Notes: generated by a model from the letters alone, not told the origin. Shown: positions 10,156 through 20,872, counted from the first letter of the stretch. The stretch is DNA of 64,000 nucleotides from Diospyros lotus (GCF_014633365.1 NC_068349.1:30766753-30830752); one strand, 5' to 3'. Numbers and translations: made by a program.

Positions 10156-10423
10156 TGGAATTTTAGAGACATTGGTAGCTATGAAGTTAACGAACAAAAG
10201 TTGAAAAAAAACATGAATGTGAAAGGCTGCAATCTCGTACTTTTTATTTATATCATCATGCCTTTAAATAGACAATACATGTCAACTGAATAACAAAAAA
10301 ATAAGATTTATTGCTGGACTTAAATTTAAAAAAAAATGAAATTATCTCAACCCACTAAATGAGCAAACAGAATTTTGACCCAATCAACCCACTAAATCAG
10401 CAACTTTGAATCAATATTCAACA
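10156..10423 (-). repeat. copia-2 LTR (left copy)
   Basis: 268 bp, in plus orientation TGGAATTTTAGAG...ATATTCAACA. It aligns end to end with 12736-13002. Read on the minus strand it has a TATTTAAAGG TATA-like box (plus strand about 10261-10270) and ends just before where the primer site would be. Confidence 0.85.
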
Positions 10424-10582
10424 TTCCTCTTTGATTCAAAGTTGCAAAACTTCAACTTTTTATGGAGCACTTCTCTCCAAATTTCTTCCCAATTGTGAAG
10501 CACTTCTTTTCACTTCTTGATGCACTTCTCATCACAATCAATACTTATTTCAAATGTTGACAAAAAAAAAAAAAAAAAAAAA
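10424..10582. repeat. inverted copy of the array spacer
   Basis: It reads as the inverse of about 10835-10988 (the GAAGTGCATCAAGAAGTG... spacer up to AGGAATGTTGAAT) and ends in a 21-base A-run. With the array that follows it forms a large palindromic arrangement. Confidence 0.75.
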
Positions 10583-12419
10583 TAATTCAGTTTCATGAAG
10601 CACTTTTCTCCAAAAAATTTTCTTGGTGCACTTCTCACCAACTAGAAGAGTGTTTCCTCTTCAATTGCCGTAGGATTGTTGCCAAGTGGAGGTATATTTC
10701 TTTCACTTTCGACCCACTGCCATAAACTGAGACCTCTCAAATGAGATTTCATTTTGACAGCCCATACTTGATAATTTTCTCCATAAAAAACTAGTGGTGA
10801 AAGAGATGATGTGTTGGTGGAAGCCCTTTTGTTTTTTTTTTTGTCAACATTTGAAAGAAGTATTGATTGTGATGAGAAGTGCATCAAGAAGTGAAAAGAA
10901 GTGCTTCACAATTGGGAAGAAATTTGGAGAGAAGTGCTCCATAAAAAGTTGAAGTTTTGCAACTTTGAATCAAGGAGGAATGTTGAATATTGATTCAAAC
11001 TTACTGATTTAGTGGGTTGATTGGGTCAAAATTCTGTTTGCTCATTTAGTGGGTTGAGATAATTTTATTATTTTTTAAATTTAAGTCTAGCAATAAATTC
11101 TATTTTCTTGTTATTCAGTTGACATGTATTGCCTATTTAAAGGCATGATGTTGTGAATAAAAATAATGAGATTATAGCCTTTAAAAAAAAAAAAATTCAG
11201 TTTCATGAAGCACTTCTCTCCAAAAAAATTTCTTGGTGCACTTCTTACCAACTAGAAGAGCGTTTCCTCTTCAATTGCCGTAGGATTGTTGCCAAGGAGA
11301 GGTATCTCCCTTTCACTTTCGACCTACTGCCATAAACTGAGACCTCTCAAATGAGCTTTCATTTTGACAGCCCATACTTGATAATTTTCTTCATCAAAAA
11401 CTAGTGGTGAAAGAGATGATGTGTTGGTCGAAGCCCCCTTTTTTTTTTTTTTGGTCAACATTTGAAAGAAGTATTGATTGTGATGAGAAGTGCATCAAGA
11501 AGTGAAAAGAAGTGCTTCACAATTGGGAAGAAATTTGGAGAGAAGTGTTCCATAAAAAGTTGAAGTTTTGCAACTTTGAATCAAGGAGGAATGTTGAATA
11601 TTGATTCAAAGTTGCTGTTTTAGTGGGTTGATTGAGTCAAAATTTTGTTTGCTCATTTAGTAGGTTGAGATAATTTTATTATTTTTTAAATTTAAGTCTA
11701 GCAATAAATTCTATTTTCTTGTTATTTAGTTGACATGTATTGCCTATTTAAAGGCATGATGTTGTAAATAAAAATAATGAGATTATAGCCTTTAAAAAAA
11801 AAAAAAATTCAGTTTCATGAAGCACTTCTCTCCAAAAATATTTCTTGGTGCACTTCTCACCAACTAGAAGAGCGTTTCCTCTTCAATTGCCGTAGGATTG
11901 TTGCCAAGGAGAGGTATCTTCCTTTCACTTTCGACCCATTGCCATAAACTGAGACCTCTCAAATGAGCTTTCATTTTGATAGCCCATACTTGATAATTTT
12001 CTCCATCAAAAACTAGTGGTGAAAGAGATGATGTGTTGGTGGAAGCCCCTTTTTTTTTTTTTTTTTGGTCAACATTTGAAAGAAGTATTGATTGTGATGA
12101 GAAGTGCATCAAGAAGTGAAAAGAAGTACTTCACAATTGGGAAGAAATTTGGAGAGAAGTGCTCCATAAAAAGTTGAAGTTTTGCAACTTTGAATCAAGG
12201 AGGAATGTTGAATATTGATTCAAAGTTGCTGATTTAGTGGGTTGACTGGGTCAAAATTCTGTTTGCTCATTTAGTGGGTTGAGATAATTTCATTATTTTT
12301 TAAATTTAAGTCTAGCAATAAATTCTATTTTCTTGTTATTCAGTTGACATGTATTGCCTATTTAAAGGCATGATGTTGTGAATAAAAATAATGAGATTAT
12401 AGCCTTTAAAAAAAAAAAA
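10583..12419. repeat. tandem array of three 612-bp chimeric LTR/antisense-gag units
   Basis: The anchor ATTCAGTTTCATGAA recurs at about 10585, 11195, 11808 and 12420, a period of 610-613 bp. Each unit reads: antisense copia-2 gag (ending GTGTTGGTGGAAGCC), a poly-T run, GGTCAACATTTG and a spacer rich in GAAGTGC, then LTR sequence in the opposite orientation from TGTTGAATATTG through a TATTTAAAGG box to GATTATAGCC, and a poly-A run. The same gag stop codon is present in every copy, so the array arose by duplicating one chimeric unit. A partial fourth unit (12420-12662) leads into the gag start. Confidence 0.9.
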
Positions 12420-12476
12420 ATTCAGTTTCATGAAACAGTTCTCTCCAAAAAATTTTCTTGGTGCACTTCTCACCAA

Positions 12477-12662
12477 CTAGAAGAGCGTTTCCTCTTCAAT
12501 TGCCGTAGGATTGTTGCCAAGCGGAGGTATCTCCCTTTCACTTTCGACCCACTGCCATAAACTGAGACCTCTCAAATGAGCTTTCATTTTGACAGCCCAT
12601 ACTTGATAATTTTCTCCATCAAAAATTGGTGGTGAAAGAGTTGATGTGTTGGTGGAAGCCAT
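12477..12662 (-). pseudogene. copia-2 gag, N-terminal fragment
   Basis: The minus-strand ATG at 12662 lies 58 bases after the primer site. The 61 codons encode FDGENYQVWAVKMKAHLRGL and LWQWVE, the N-terminal motif of copia gag (DUF4219-type: N-Y..W...M). It ends at a TAG (12477-12479) and then runs into repeat sequence, so roughly the last two thirds of gag are missing. Three further gag fragments sit in the upstream array at about 10642-10820, 11250-11440 and 11864-12045. Confidence 0.88.
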
Positions 12663-12719
12663 AGAAATAAAGAAGGCGTTGATGGGTTCTCTCTCACAGG
12701 CCCCTTAAGATCATTGAAT

Positions 12720-12731
12720 GCTCTGATACCA
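12720..12731 (-). promoter_or_regulatory. primer-binding site of copia-2 (tRNA-Met)
   Basis: On the minus strand it reads TGGTATCAGAGC, four bases after the LTR end. It fixes the orientation of copia-2 as opposite to copia-1. Confidence 0.9.
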
Positions 12732-12735
12732 CTAT

Positions 12736-13002
12736 TGAAATTTTAGAGACATTGGTAGCTATGAAGTTAACGAACAAAAGTTGAAAAAAAACATGAATGT
12801 GAAAGGCTGTAATCTCGTACTTTTTATTCATATAATCATGCCTTTAAATAGGCAATACATGTCAACTGAATAACAAGAAAATAAGATTTATTGCTGGACT
12901 TAAATTTAAAAAAAATGAAATTATCTCAACCCACTAAATGAGCAAATAGAATTTTGACCCAATCAACCCACTAAATCAGCAACTTTGAATCAATATTCAG
13001 CA
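12736..13002 (-). repeat. copia-2 LTR (right copy, 5' LTR of the minus-strand element)
   Basis: 267 bp, plus orientation TGAAATTTTAGAG...ATATTCAGCA, that is TG...CA ends. Nearly identical to 10156-10423 with few differences, so copia-2 looks younger than its host copia-1. Confidence 0.88.
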
Positions 13003-13350
13003 AGTGGTGTTGCAGAGTTTAGGGCAATTGTCTAAGGGATTTGTGAATTGATTTGGTTGACAAGATTGATGGAAGACTTGTGAATGCCTCTAACCCTACC
13101 AACAAAGCTTTATAGTGACAGCAAGTTAGTTATAAGTATTATGAACAATACTATCCAGTATGATAGAATGAAGCATGTTAGGATTGATAGGAATTTTATT
13201 CAAAGGGAGATCGAGCAAAGAGGCATAAAACTAACCTATCTACCTATAGCAAGTCAAAAGGCTAATATATTTACAAAGACCATGTCAAGACCTGGATTTG
13301 AGTCACTTATTAGCAAGCTGGGAATGAGAGATATCTATTCACCAGCTTGA
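13003..13350 (+). pseudogene. copia-1 RNase H, 3' part
   Basis: RNase H resumes after the nested block with VAEFRAIV, a stop, then GICELIWLTRLMEDL. The open frame from 13084 reads LPTKLYSDSKLVISI, KHVRIDRNFI and ANIFTKTMSR. These contain the third catalytic aspartate motif (YSDSK, normally Y.DN.AA) and the conserved K-H-(V/I)-.-(I/V)-D.HF(I/V) C-terminal box, here D-R-N instead of D-R/C-H. The TGA at 13348-13350 matches the normal polyprotein end just before the polypurine tract. Confidence 0.9.
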
Positions 13351-13360
13351 GGAGGGGAGG
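13349..13360 (+). promoter_or_regulatory. polypurine tract of copia-1
   Basis: GAGGAGGGGAGG directly precedes the 3' LTR start TGTTGGAG at 13361. It is the expected plus-strand priming site. Confidence 0.9.
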
Positions 13361-13696
13361 TGTTGGAGATCTGAGTAAAGGAGAAGGATAAATGAGTGTT
13401 GCTGTTTGAATAAAAGAAGGATAATGCAGCCGAATAAAAAGCCTAATAAATCTAAAAAAGATAAGTTGAAGAAGAAGATAATTTCTGCTTGAAGATTAAT
13501 CGTTTGTATGCTAACTTATCTGTAACTTATTCAAACTATAATTTTTATCCTATATCTCATAGAATTAGGAGTAAAAGCCATAGCCTTGCACCTGTATACA
13601 TAGGACTTTCATTCAATACAAATTGAGAGTTTGATTGATTCCATCCTCCTTTTATACCTAAGGCCGTTATGCTTAGGTTATATTTGTTTTTGTTTT
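13361..13696 (+). repeat. 3' LTR of copia-1
   Basis: 336 bp from TGTTGGAGATCT to TTTGTTTTGTTTT-like sequence before GATTCC. It aligns with 4537-4856, with one 16-bp insertion (GAAGAAGATAA type) and scattered substitutions. Confidence 0.92.
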
Positions 13697-13757
13697 GATT
13701 CCATATAAACAAATCCAACGATTCATATTGTTTGATGAAAAAAAATAAAAATAAAAC
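13697..13757. repeat. about 600-bp unit, copy A (right part)
   Basis: GATTCCATA followed by AAATCCAACGATTCATATTG matches 14309-14372 of copy B. This shows that copy A continued here before copia-1 inserted. Confidence 0.75.
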
Positions 13758-14386
13758 CAAGCATATTTCTGAAACACACTTTTTAGTGCTTTGAAGCTCA
13801 GGTAAAAGTGCAATTTAAGTATGCTTTAATTGCGTTGAGCTAAAGTTGCTCAGGTAAAGTGTGCTTTTTTAAACACTGTTAGGCAGTTGAGTCTCTTGTG
13901 CATATTCTTGCATTTGTTATGTAACATGTGTAGATAGAACGGTCATATATAATTCACTTTTCTTGCGATGGTTCACCTGCTTGTGCAACCCGTGAAATTA
14001 GTAGATGTTCAAATGTAGAATATATCTAGCTACACATTTTTTAATTTGCATTAACTATAAAACTAGATTCAATGGCCTTCTTCCTATTAATATGCAGGGC
14101 ATACTACTAGGATTAAGGAAATTTAATGTGACTAAAAATGTGAAAAATTATTGATTTCATTTGATTGCTATGCCTTTTAGATCTAATTACATGTTCCATC
14201 AATATTTATTGCTTGGTCAATAGTGCTGAGTCTTCCTTTTTCTTTTAGTTGTATATATGACTATATTGAGATCTTTCTAAGATCTGATAACAATTTTTTT
14301 GGGGTAAGGATTCCATACAAGCGGTCACACTATTGCAAAGATTTAAACAAATCCAACGATTCATATTGTTTGGTAAGAAAACAAAA
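13758..14386. repeat. about 600-bp unit, copy B
   Basis: A complete 629-bp unit aligning with copy A (3992-4536 plus 13697-13757). It holds the full order of landmarks from AAGCATAT to CATATTGTTTGGT. No ORF of note. Confidence 0.8.
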
Positions 14387-14606
14387 CAAGTATATTTCTG
14401 AAGCGCGTTTTTTAGCACTTTGAAGCTTAGGTAAAAGTGCAACTTAAGAATGCTTTAATCGCGCTGAGCTAAAGTCACTCAGGCAAAGCATGCTTTTTTA
14501 AACACTGTTAGGCAATTGATACTCTTGTGTATTTTCTTGCATTTGTTATGTAAATATGTGTAGATAGAATGGTCATATGATTCACCTTTCTTGCTGTCGT
14601 TCACAC
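14387..14606. repeat. about 600-bp unit, copy C (truncated)
   Basis: The first 220 bp of the unit, from AAGTATATTTCTGAA to CTTGCTGTCGTTCAC. It then diverges into the sequence before the host exon at 14688. Confidence 0.75.
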
Positions 14607-14687
14607 TAAAAAAATAAATATGAGCATGTTGAACATTTGCTTTCTTTGTTACATATATTTTATCTTTGGCATGATGAGCCGTTGCAG

Positions 14688-17109
14688 GTTGAGAGAATTG
14701 GAGATTGCTCTGTAGCAGCTGAAGCCGGGCCCTAGAGTCTAGTCCTCTCTGTCTGCTCCAACGTTGCAGGCGCCACTGTTCAAACTATTGAAACAGGTAA
14801 GACCTCGATCTTTCATGTAGAAGAAAGGAGTACTTTAGTGCTGTGGAAGTGAAGAAATAACACTTTAGTTTCCATTTATAAAAATAAAGGAGATGTGTAA
14901 AGTTATGAAAATTATAGAGGGATCAAGTTAATGAGTTATATTAGGTTATGAAAATTAATTTCTTGCTATTCTTGTAACCCGTGTCAACTATTTTATGTAA
15001 GATACTAGCTCCAGACCTTTTTTGATGCTGCATGCTATTCATCGAACTAGATAGAAACCAAATCATTTTTCGGCCTAAAATTATGAGTATAGGTTGTTAG
15101 GAAACCGGCCAACCGTGAAGCTTCGATTCTGTTTTGTTTGATATGTAGAGTCACAAACACGAACTCCTCCAAGTCGGTCCACACGATTGACCCTTTCCAC
15201 GAACGCCTCGAGTAATGCTAGTAACCATAGGCGCCTTTGAGAGATCCAAAATTTTCTTTATTTTTCCAGCTTCTTAAGTGGCATATTTATAGAGTTAAAA
15301 AACCCTAATTGTGCCTTTGGAAAAACCCCTAAACGATTTAGGCTCGGCCTATAATCACATTGGGCTGAATCTCTCTTTTAAATTGTGAAACGGACTCGAC
15401 CTAAGTGTGTGACCCCTTAGGTCCACCATTGGGTTAGATGTAGGGCCAACTCTATTGGGCTTTATGAAGGCCCAACTCATTAGATTAATTAAACTCTTTA
15501 ATTAAACTTATGGGCTTCTTAATTAGCACATCTCATGGGTTTCTTAATTAAACTCTTTAATTAATAGTTTTAGAGTTAATCAAATTAATTCTAAAACCCT
15601 ACATATCATGGTTAACATCTAGCAACATGCCATGAATACCTAGCCAACGATGAAAAACACGGACCTTTTCAATTATAATTACCGTGTAGTAAAATCCTTT
15701 CATCAATCTATGTCCTAATTGAATTTAGGGTATGATTTTATGACGAAACCCTAATCATTCAATAACTATGTATCCATTCCAGATTTATGACTTGATAGGT
15801 GAAATCAAAACACCTTTTGATTTCCACCTCACATTGGCCAAGGATTTCCTCAGTCATGAAATCATCGGAATACATAGGACATCTTCTCATCTTATCGATA
15901 AGTGATGTATCTTATTTCGACATTCACAAGCCTTCATATGTGATAAGGTTACGCCCAGTGATAATTTGTTAATGACTCCATTAGAATCCAAAAAAGAACC
16001 AAATCGTAACCAGTCAAATATAAGACTACCATGATGTCTCAAGTCTAAGGATCAATCTGCCCTATTGCAACACAGAAATTTCAATTCGACATTAAAAATA
16101 ACTATTAGGAATTTTGTAGCTGGTCAGTTCAATGTACTTATTCTTATAATAAGCACCCACATATAGGCACTAGTGTCCCACACCAATGTCCATGAAGCGA
16201 GACATTCTCCTAATTGAGCATGCATCATACGTGCTAGTCTATCCAAGTTATTTAGTGTCCAATCCTAATAACTCTATGATTATGAACATTTAAGATCAAG
16301 GCTTGTAAGGAATATATTTCATGATCGTCACCTTTATGCATGACCATATTCCATGAGCCTATTTGATCTATGGACTTTGTCAAGAATGGATTACAATAAA
16401 TAATGATGACAACTATTAATGACAAATAAAAACATAATGCCTTGCAATAATAATTGATTGAAGATAAATAATCAAAATGTAAAGAATGATCAATTACATG
16501 TAAATATAATTGGCTTGTGGGGCATAACTCTAACAAGGTGATATCCAGTTAATTAGCATATGTCCATGTCCATGTGTGTTAAGCATAAGAAATGTTAACC
16601 ATAGACATGCTTTTTGATATGGAAACATTTTTAAACGTCTTCTAAGTCATGTACTACCAAAAAGAAAAAACCCATGTCTGACTTTCATGGGTTTTCTTCT
16701 TTTAGAAGACAGGGAACATGTTCAGCAGCCAGCTGAAGGAGATGGAGAAAGGCGAGAAGCCAATGCCTTGGACCAAGGAGGCAGTTTGGTGGATGAGGAC
16801 AATGACAATAGCACTGGTTATGATAATTTTGAAAGCCAGATGCAGCTTGACAATGCTCGCCTCCAATCTCCTCCATCTGCATCTTGCTCCATACCAGCAA
16901 CCAATAATCTCCTGACTGCAACGCGCAAACCTCTATATGGATGGATTGGCAGTGACGAAGAGGAAGATTTCATAGAATTAACCCCGGCTCTAAGGAAAGT
17001 ATCATTCAAGTCGGCAGGAAGGGTGGTTGTTAACGGGAGCCGAACTGGGAGTGACAAGCAGCAGCTCAAGAGCAAATCAAGGTGGGATGTGAGGCCTAAA
17101 GATACGTAA
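14688..17109 (+). CDS. 3' end of an unrecognised host gene (partial, possibly pseudogene)
   Basis: Two exons can be supported. The first ends ATTGAAACAG|GTAAGA at 14796. The second starts after TTCTTTTAG at 16706 and joins in phase (E-T-E-D-R-E-H-V). The second exon runs 134 codons to TAA at 17107-17109. It is acidic, with DEDNDNSTGY, the tract RKPLYGWIGSDEEEDFIEL and a basic tail ending RWDVRPKDT. I do not recognise the family. The composition suggests a nuclear, largely disordered C-terminus. The intron holds a 1.44-kb solo LTR (15095-16535). If the upstream exon starts at the acceptor at 14687, the frame contains a TAG at 14733-14735. A second strong acceptor (pyrimidine tract, GTTGCAG at 14763-14769) would avoid it with a 27-base exon. 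Upstream exons were not found, so either the 5' part lies far away or the gene is broken. Confidence 0.5.
15095..16535 (-). mobile_element. solo LTR, 1441 bp, copia-like
   Basis: The plus strand starts TGTTAGGAAACC and ends CATAACTCTAACA, giving inverted TGTTAG/CTAACA ends. On the minus strand it starts TGTTAGAGTTATGCCCCACA, a pattern similar to Angela/Tork-type copia LTRs, which is why I assign minus orientation. Flanks share AGGT but a clean 5-bp duplication is not seen. No internal coding DNA is present, so it is read as a recombined solo LTR within an intron. Confidence 0.75.
16667..16695. other. hairpin beside a 3' splice site
   Basis: AAAACCCATG (16667-16676) and its exact inverse CATGGGTTTT (16686-16695) are separated by 9 bases. 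The stem ends about 10 bases before the acceptor AG at 16704-16705, so it could affect splicing of the final exon. Confidence 0.6.
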
Positions 17110-18688
17110 CCTTCCTTTTTGACTCTCCTCTCTAGTGTATGCGTCAGCTGGATAAAGGGAACCCTTGCATTTGTGGATTACAGGTTTCTATTTTGAGGGG
17201 GGTAGTAGGAAATATGTCGTTCCCATTTACAAGGAAATTGATAACATTGTAAGCTCCCCTGCCCTAGGTAAAGAAGTTAAAAAGGTTTTATTAGCGTTCC
17301 GTGGGGGGCTGTTGCATCAGTCATGGTCTAGTGTCCATGCTAACTCGCTTTTAGGCAATTCTAAAAGCACAGGTGACCTTGTTTGTAGGGCAGTGATATT
17401 TGATTTTACAAAGTAGTTTGAAGTGGTAATTCTATTACTATGTCCTTAAAACATTAATCCAACAACCTTCTTGTTTGTATGGGTTGAAAATGTTTCTGAG
17501 TCCAGTTGACTAAGACAAGCTTTTGCTTTAAATGAAAGCATTTAGCATTTGGCAAACACTTAGACAGATGCCAGGCATTAGGCAAAGGGCTGGCTATCTC
17601 AGTCCAGTCCGGCTGGGCTGCAGTTTTTGACAGTTTGAAGAGGTAATAGCAGAGAATGGAATTGGCCCTTATTAAGTTTTAAGATTTTCCAAAACAACTT
17701 TCCGATTTCAAAACCAAAATAAGCTATGTAACGAATGGAAATGTTAAATTGCTATTGCTATTGATTTTTTTTTTTTTTTTGGGTCTTAAATATCTTACTA
17801 TTAGGAAATTGAAAAGAGAGGAGAAAAATAATTGCTTTGCTTGTGAATCAAAGTGTGAAGAAGTGGAGTGGAGTGGAGGCTGCATAAAAAGAAACTGGAA
17901 ATCTTAGGTTCCAAACTGATTGAAGAAGAAAGATAAAAGAGTACTTAGCGTAAGTCCTTTAATAAAAAAAGAATTTGTGACTTCTGAGTTCAGGGAAAGC
18001 CTACATTAAACTTGTTTATAATTTTAATTAATTTGTTTTTTTAAAATATATTTATAAGTTTCTAAGTCTGACTTTGTTCATTTGTCGTTTCACCTCCTTC
18101 AATTGTTATTCTTTCTCTAATTGCAAAGTATTATATATTGGTATTATTTTATTATTATTTATATTGCTAACCATAACACCAATATTATTAAGAGGATTTG
18201 TGGCTACAATGATGCCTCTAAGACCGGCGGCTTAGTTTGCGGGCTTACGAGTCTCAGCAATTATTCAACCCATCATCTATTGCCGGTTGCAGTGATGTAT
18301 ATATATGAGCCTTGATGCTTTGAAGAAACAATCTCTATGACGAAAAGTTTGAAATTTATATAGAGTGTAAGAGTCTTTTAACTACATATTCTCTCAAAAA
18401 GAGTTGAGCATGAGACAACTTTAAGAGATAGAATTCCTTAAGGACTATGATCGTACCATCGTGTATATGCTAATGATGTAAAGGATGCCTTAGAGTAGAT
18501 GAGATCCTACTACTACATCTGAGTTAATGGCAAATGAGTGGCAACTTCTGAAAGCATCTAGTAGAATGATGGTTAATGCACGAGGGTAAATGTTAGCTTG
18601 GTAACTAGTTTCATTGTTCAGTTGAATTTGCAGAATTAGATTAAACATACTTTAATTGGGAATTTAAGATTTCAATAAGGGGTAGATG
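17110..18688. other. 3' flank of the host gene, otherwise featureless
   Basis: 17110-17500 is probably 3' UTR or flanking DNA. An 83-codon open frame at 17165-17416 has no recognisable domain and no good start context. Poly-T and AT-rich sequence follow. No terminator or RNA gene could be defined. Confidence 0.35.
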
Positions 18689-19330
18689 TGTAACACTTTA
18701 TAATATACGCTCATTTAGATCGAGGAGGGACGAGAGTAAATAAATGAATTTTGAGGAGCTCAAATGAGAAATTCTAGACTTAATTAGGAATATTTTAAAA
18801 ATAAAGTGAGTTTCCAAGTGAATAATGAAAAACCAAGGGGGTTCATGTGAAGTTTCTTAGAACCATATGAACAAGGTGGAACTAGTGGGGTAAAAGAGTA
18901 ATTATCCAAAACTTTGGTATATATAGATATGAATAGAAACTCACATATTCTCAACCATTTTTCACGAGAGAAAAAAAAAAGGAAGACAGAAAAAAGAAAA
19001 AAGATTTAGAAAAAAAGAAGAAGAAAGGGAAAAGCTTATTGGAAGTTGTTGAAAATTGCTGACAATTTGCTCAATCGCTACATGGTGAGTTTAAACTCGT
19101 TCTTTTTCTATTACTTTTTTATTTTTTTCTCTTATTCAAAAGTATAATCTTCTTTCTTGCACCTGTAAGACATTTGGATTGGCTTTGCATGCGTGGAATA
19201 AGCAAAAGGTGTCAAAGAAATCGAAGAAAAAATGAACAACTTACTTGGTTAGAGTAACACTACCTTCTAAGCTAATATTGGTAAGCCTCGTTCCATGGTT
19301 TTCTTGAGTTGAGGTTATAATTTGATTCTA
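18689..19330 (+). other. Ty3-gypsy-like LTR start and leader
   Basis: TGTAACACTTTATAA at 18689 followed by GATCGAGGAGGGACGAGAG matches the typical start of a plant gypsy LTR family (TGTAACAC...). A TATATATAG box at about 18919-18927 and a purine-rich downstream run fit LTR organisation. The matching GTGTTACA end was not found. Confidence 0.4.
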
Positions 19331-20872
19331 CAAAACCTTTAGTGTGTTGGGGAGGTCTTTCGTGTGTAGGTTCAAGTAAAAACAAACTAGAAATTGAGGT
19401 TAAAAAAAAAAAAAGAGGTTTGCAGTTAGTGGTAGAACTATCATTTCTAAAAAATTATGGGCTTGGTTGCAACAATATGAAATCTAGGGGTTGAAACTAA
19501 AATACAATTTAACCCTAGGGGCCTTGGTGAAATTGCATGTGGAGGTTGTAAATTCTTGAAAGATTTGGTATTAATGTAATTTTTAGAAACTAATGGGTTA
19601 AGGGCTAAATTAGGGATTTATTAATATCTTGAATTATTTGAGGTCCTGACGTAAATTTAAGAAATTTGGGTCTTGGTGTTGATGTTGTGTGGTTGAGACC
19701 TTAGGATATTTTGGTAAAAGGTTATATACTCGTTTAAGCAAGATTGTCTCGATCCAAAAATAAAGGTCCATGATTGGTATTAGCGCCCCAATGCCAAAAT
19801 GACCATCGCCATTAAGACCTATAAGATTCATATACATATATACTTAGTAATTCAATGCAAGGTTTACGTTTCAGTTGTTCATAAGTTAGGAAGTATTATA
19901 TTATCCATATAAGAAAGAAAAAAAATTATGCAGTCATGTGTCATATACAACCATAAGAGGGTCAACAAGCATGCTTAAGTAAACCTTATGTCATAGTGTC
20001 TTACATCAGGAAAAAAAAAAAAAAAGAAATAAGAGGTTTACTCAATACGGCAGGGGGTGTTAAGTATATCCCACATAGAACGTGCCTAATGATAAAAAGG
20101 TGCAGAACTTAGTGGTATGGAACCAAAACTGTACCCTTAATATAGCAATGCAAAACCATAACCTAAAAATGTTAATATTAAGAGAATGAGTCTTGAGGGA
20201 TCCACATGTAATAGTAACATGCCATAACCACTAAAAAAAAAATGCAAACAAAGTATGTTATGATCATGTAGAGAATACATATATCAATATGATGTCATAT
20301 CAACATAATGATCTTTAATTAATAGTTGTAAGTCATGTAAACATGTAATGAAACAATGTGGGATGCAAATAAGAAAACATATAAACATGTGGGCCCAACC
20401 TTATATTGGTAGTTAGACACAATTGTTGTTACCTGATTACAACAATAAATTTATAGTGTGGGGGAATGAGATGCAAGTGGTCCAATGAGTTGGGTAGGGA
20501 CCCCAATGCGTTAGATAGTGACCCCAATGAAAGAGAGTCTTAGGATAGTTTTTGACTCTCAAGGTGGCCTGTGAGTTGTGACTCTCAAGATGGCATGTGG
20601 GTTGTGACTCTCAGAATGAGTTGTGACTTCTTTGAGTGATGAAAGTCTTCCTTGAGACGAGAGTCCTTTTTGGTGACGAAAGTCCCAAAGTGTTAGGAGA
20701 ATTGTCTGATGATCGAGCGAGTTCCAAATGATTGAGTGACTTGTAAAGAAAGAAGCAAGTTAGGGGCGTGGGTGAGGTCACCTGCGAACCCTCGATGTTT
20801 AAATTAGTCTTGGCCCGAAGAGGAATTGGAGTTTAACTGGCATCATGAGCATACTTTAATGAAGAGAATGAA
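19331..20872. other. no recognisable gene; probable LTR-element debris
   Basis: AT-rich sequence with poly-A runs at 19400 and 20012. At 20500-20720 there are GACTCTCA and GAAAGTC-type short repeats. No coding domain was found in six frames. Confidence 0.35.

Larger units (their letters stand above)
9624..13002 (-). mobile_element. nested copia-2-derived block (minus strand)
   Basis: A compound insertion splits the copia-1 RNase H codons. Host sequence ends AGTAG(TG) at about 9624 and resumes with AGTGG at 13003, a possible 5-bp duplication with one mismatch. The block contains a partial LTR (9626-9766), an inverted LTR fragment, a segment of unknown origin (about 9840-10155), and two full LTRs in minus orientation (10156-10423 and 12736-13002). 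Between the LTRs lie a primer site, a gag start and an array of 612-bp chimeric units. No protease, integrase or RT is present, so it is a deleted and rearranged copia derivative of another family than copia-1. Confidence 0.75.
4537..13696 (+). mobile_element. decayed Ty1-copia LTR retrotransposon (copia-1) with nested insertions
   Basis: Two direct LTRs (4537-4856 and 13361-13696) enclose, in order, a tRNA-Met-type primer site, gag, protease, integrase, reverse transcriptase and RNase H. This is the Ty1-copia domain order. Flanks are GATTT (4532-4536) and GATTC (13697-13701), a 5-bp target duplication with one change. The target was copy A of a ~600-bp repeat. The reading frame is broken repeatedly by stops and frameshifts. 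A hAT element (8628-9243) and a second copia-derived block (about 9624-13002) interrupt RT and RNase H. The two LTRs differ at roughly two dozen positions by eye, so the insertion is old. It cannot encode a working polyprotein. Confidence 0.95.

Noticed and set aside
16252..16536. 94-codon minus-strand frame
   Set aside because: Entirely within the solo LTR, with no retroviral or host domain.
17165..17416. 83-codon frame downstream of the host gene
   Set aside because: No recognisable domain or start context. More likely 3' UTR. Kept only as a note.
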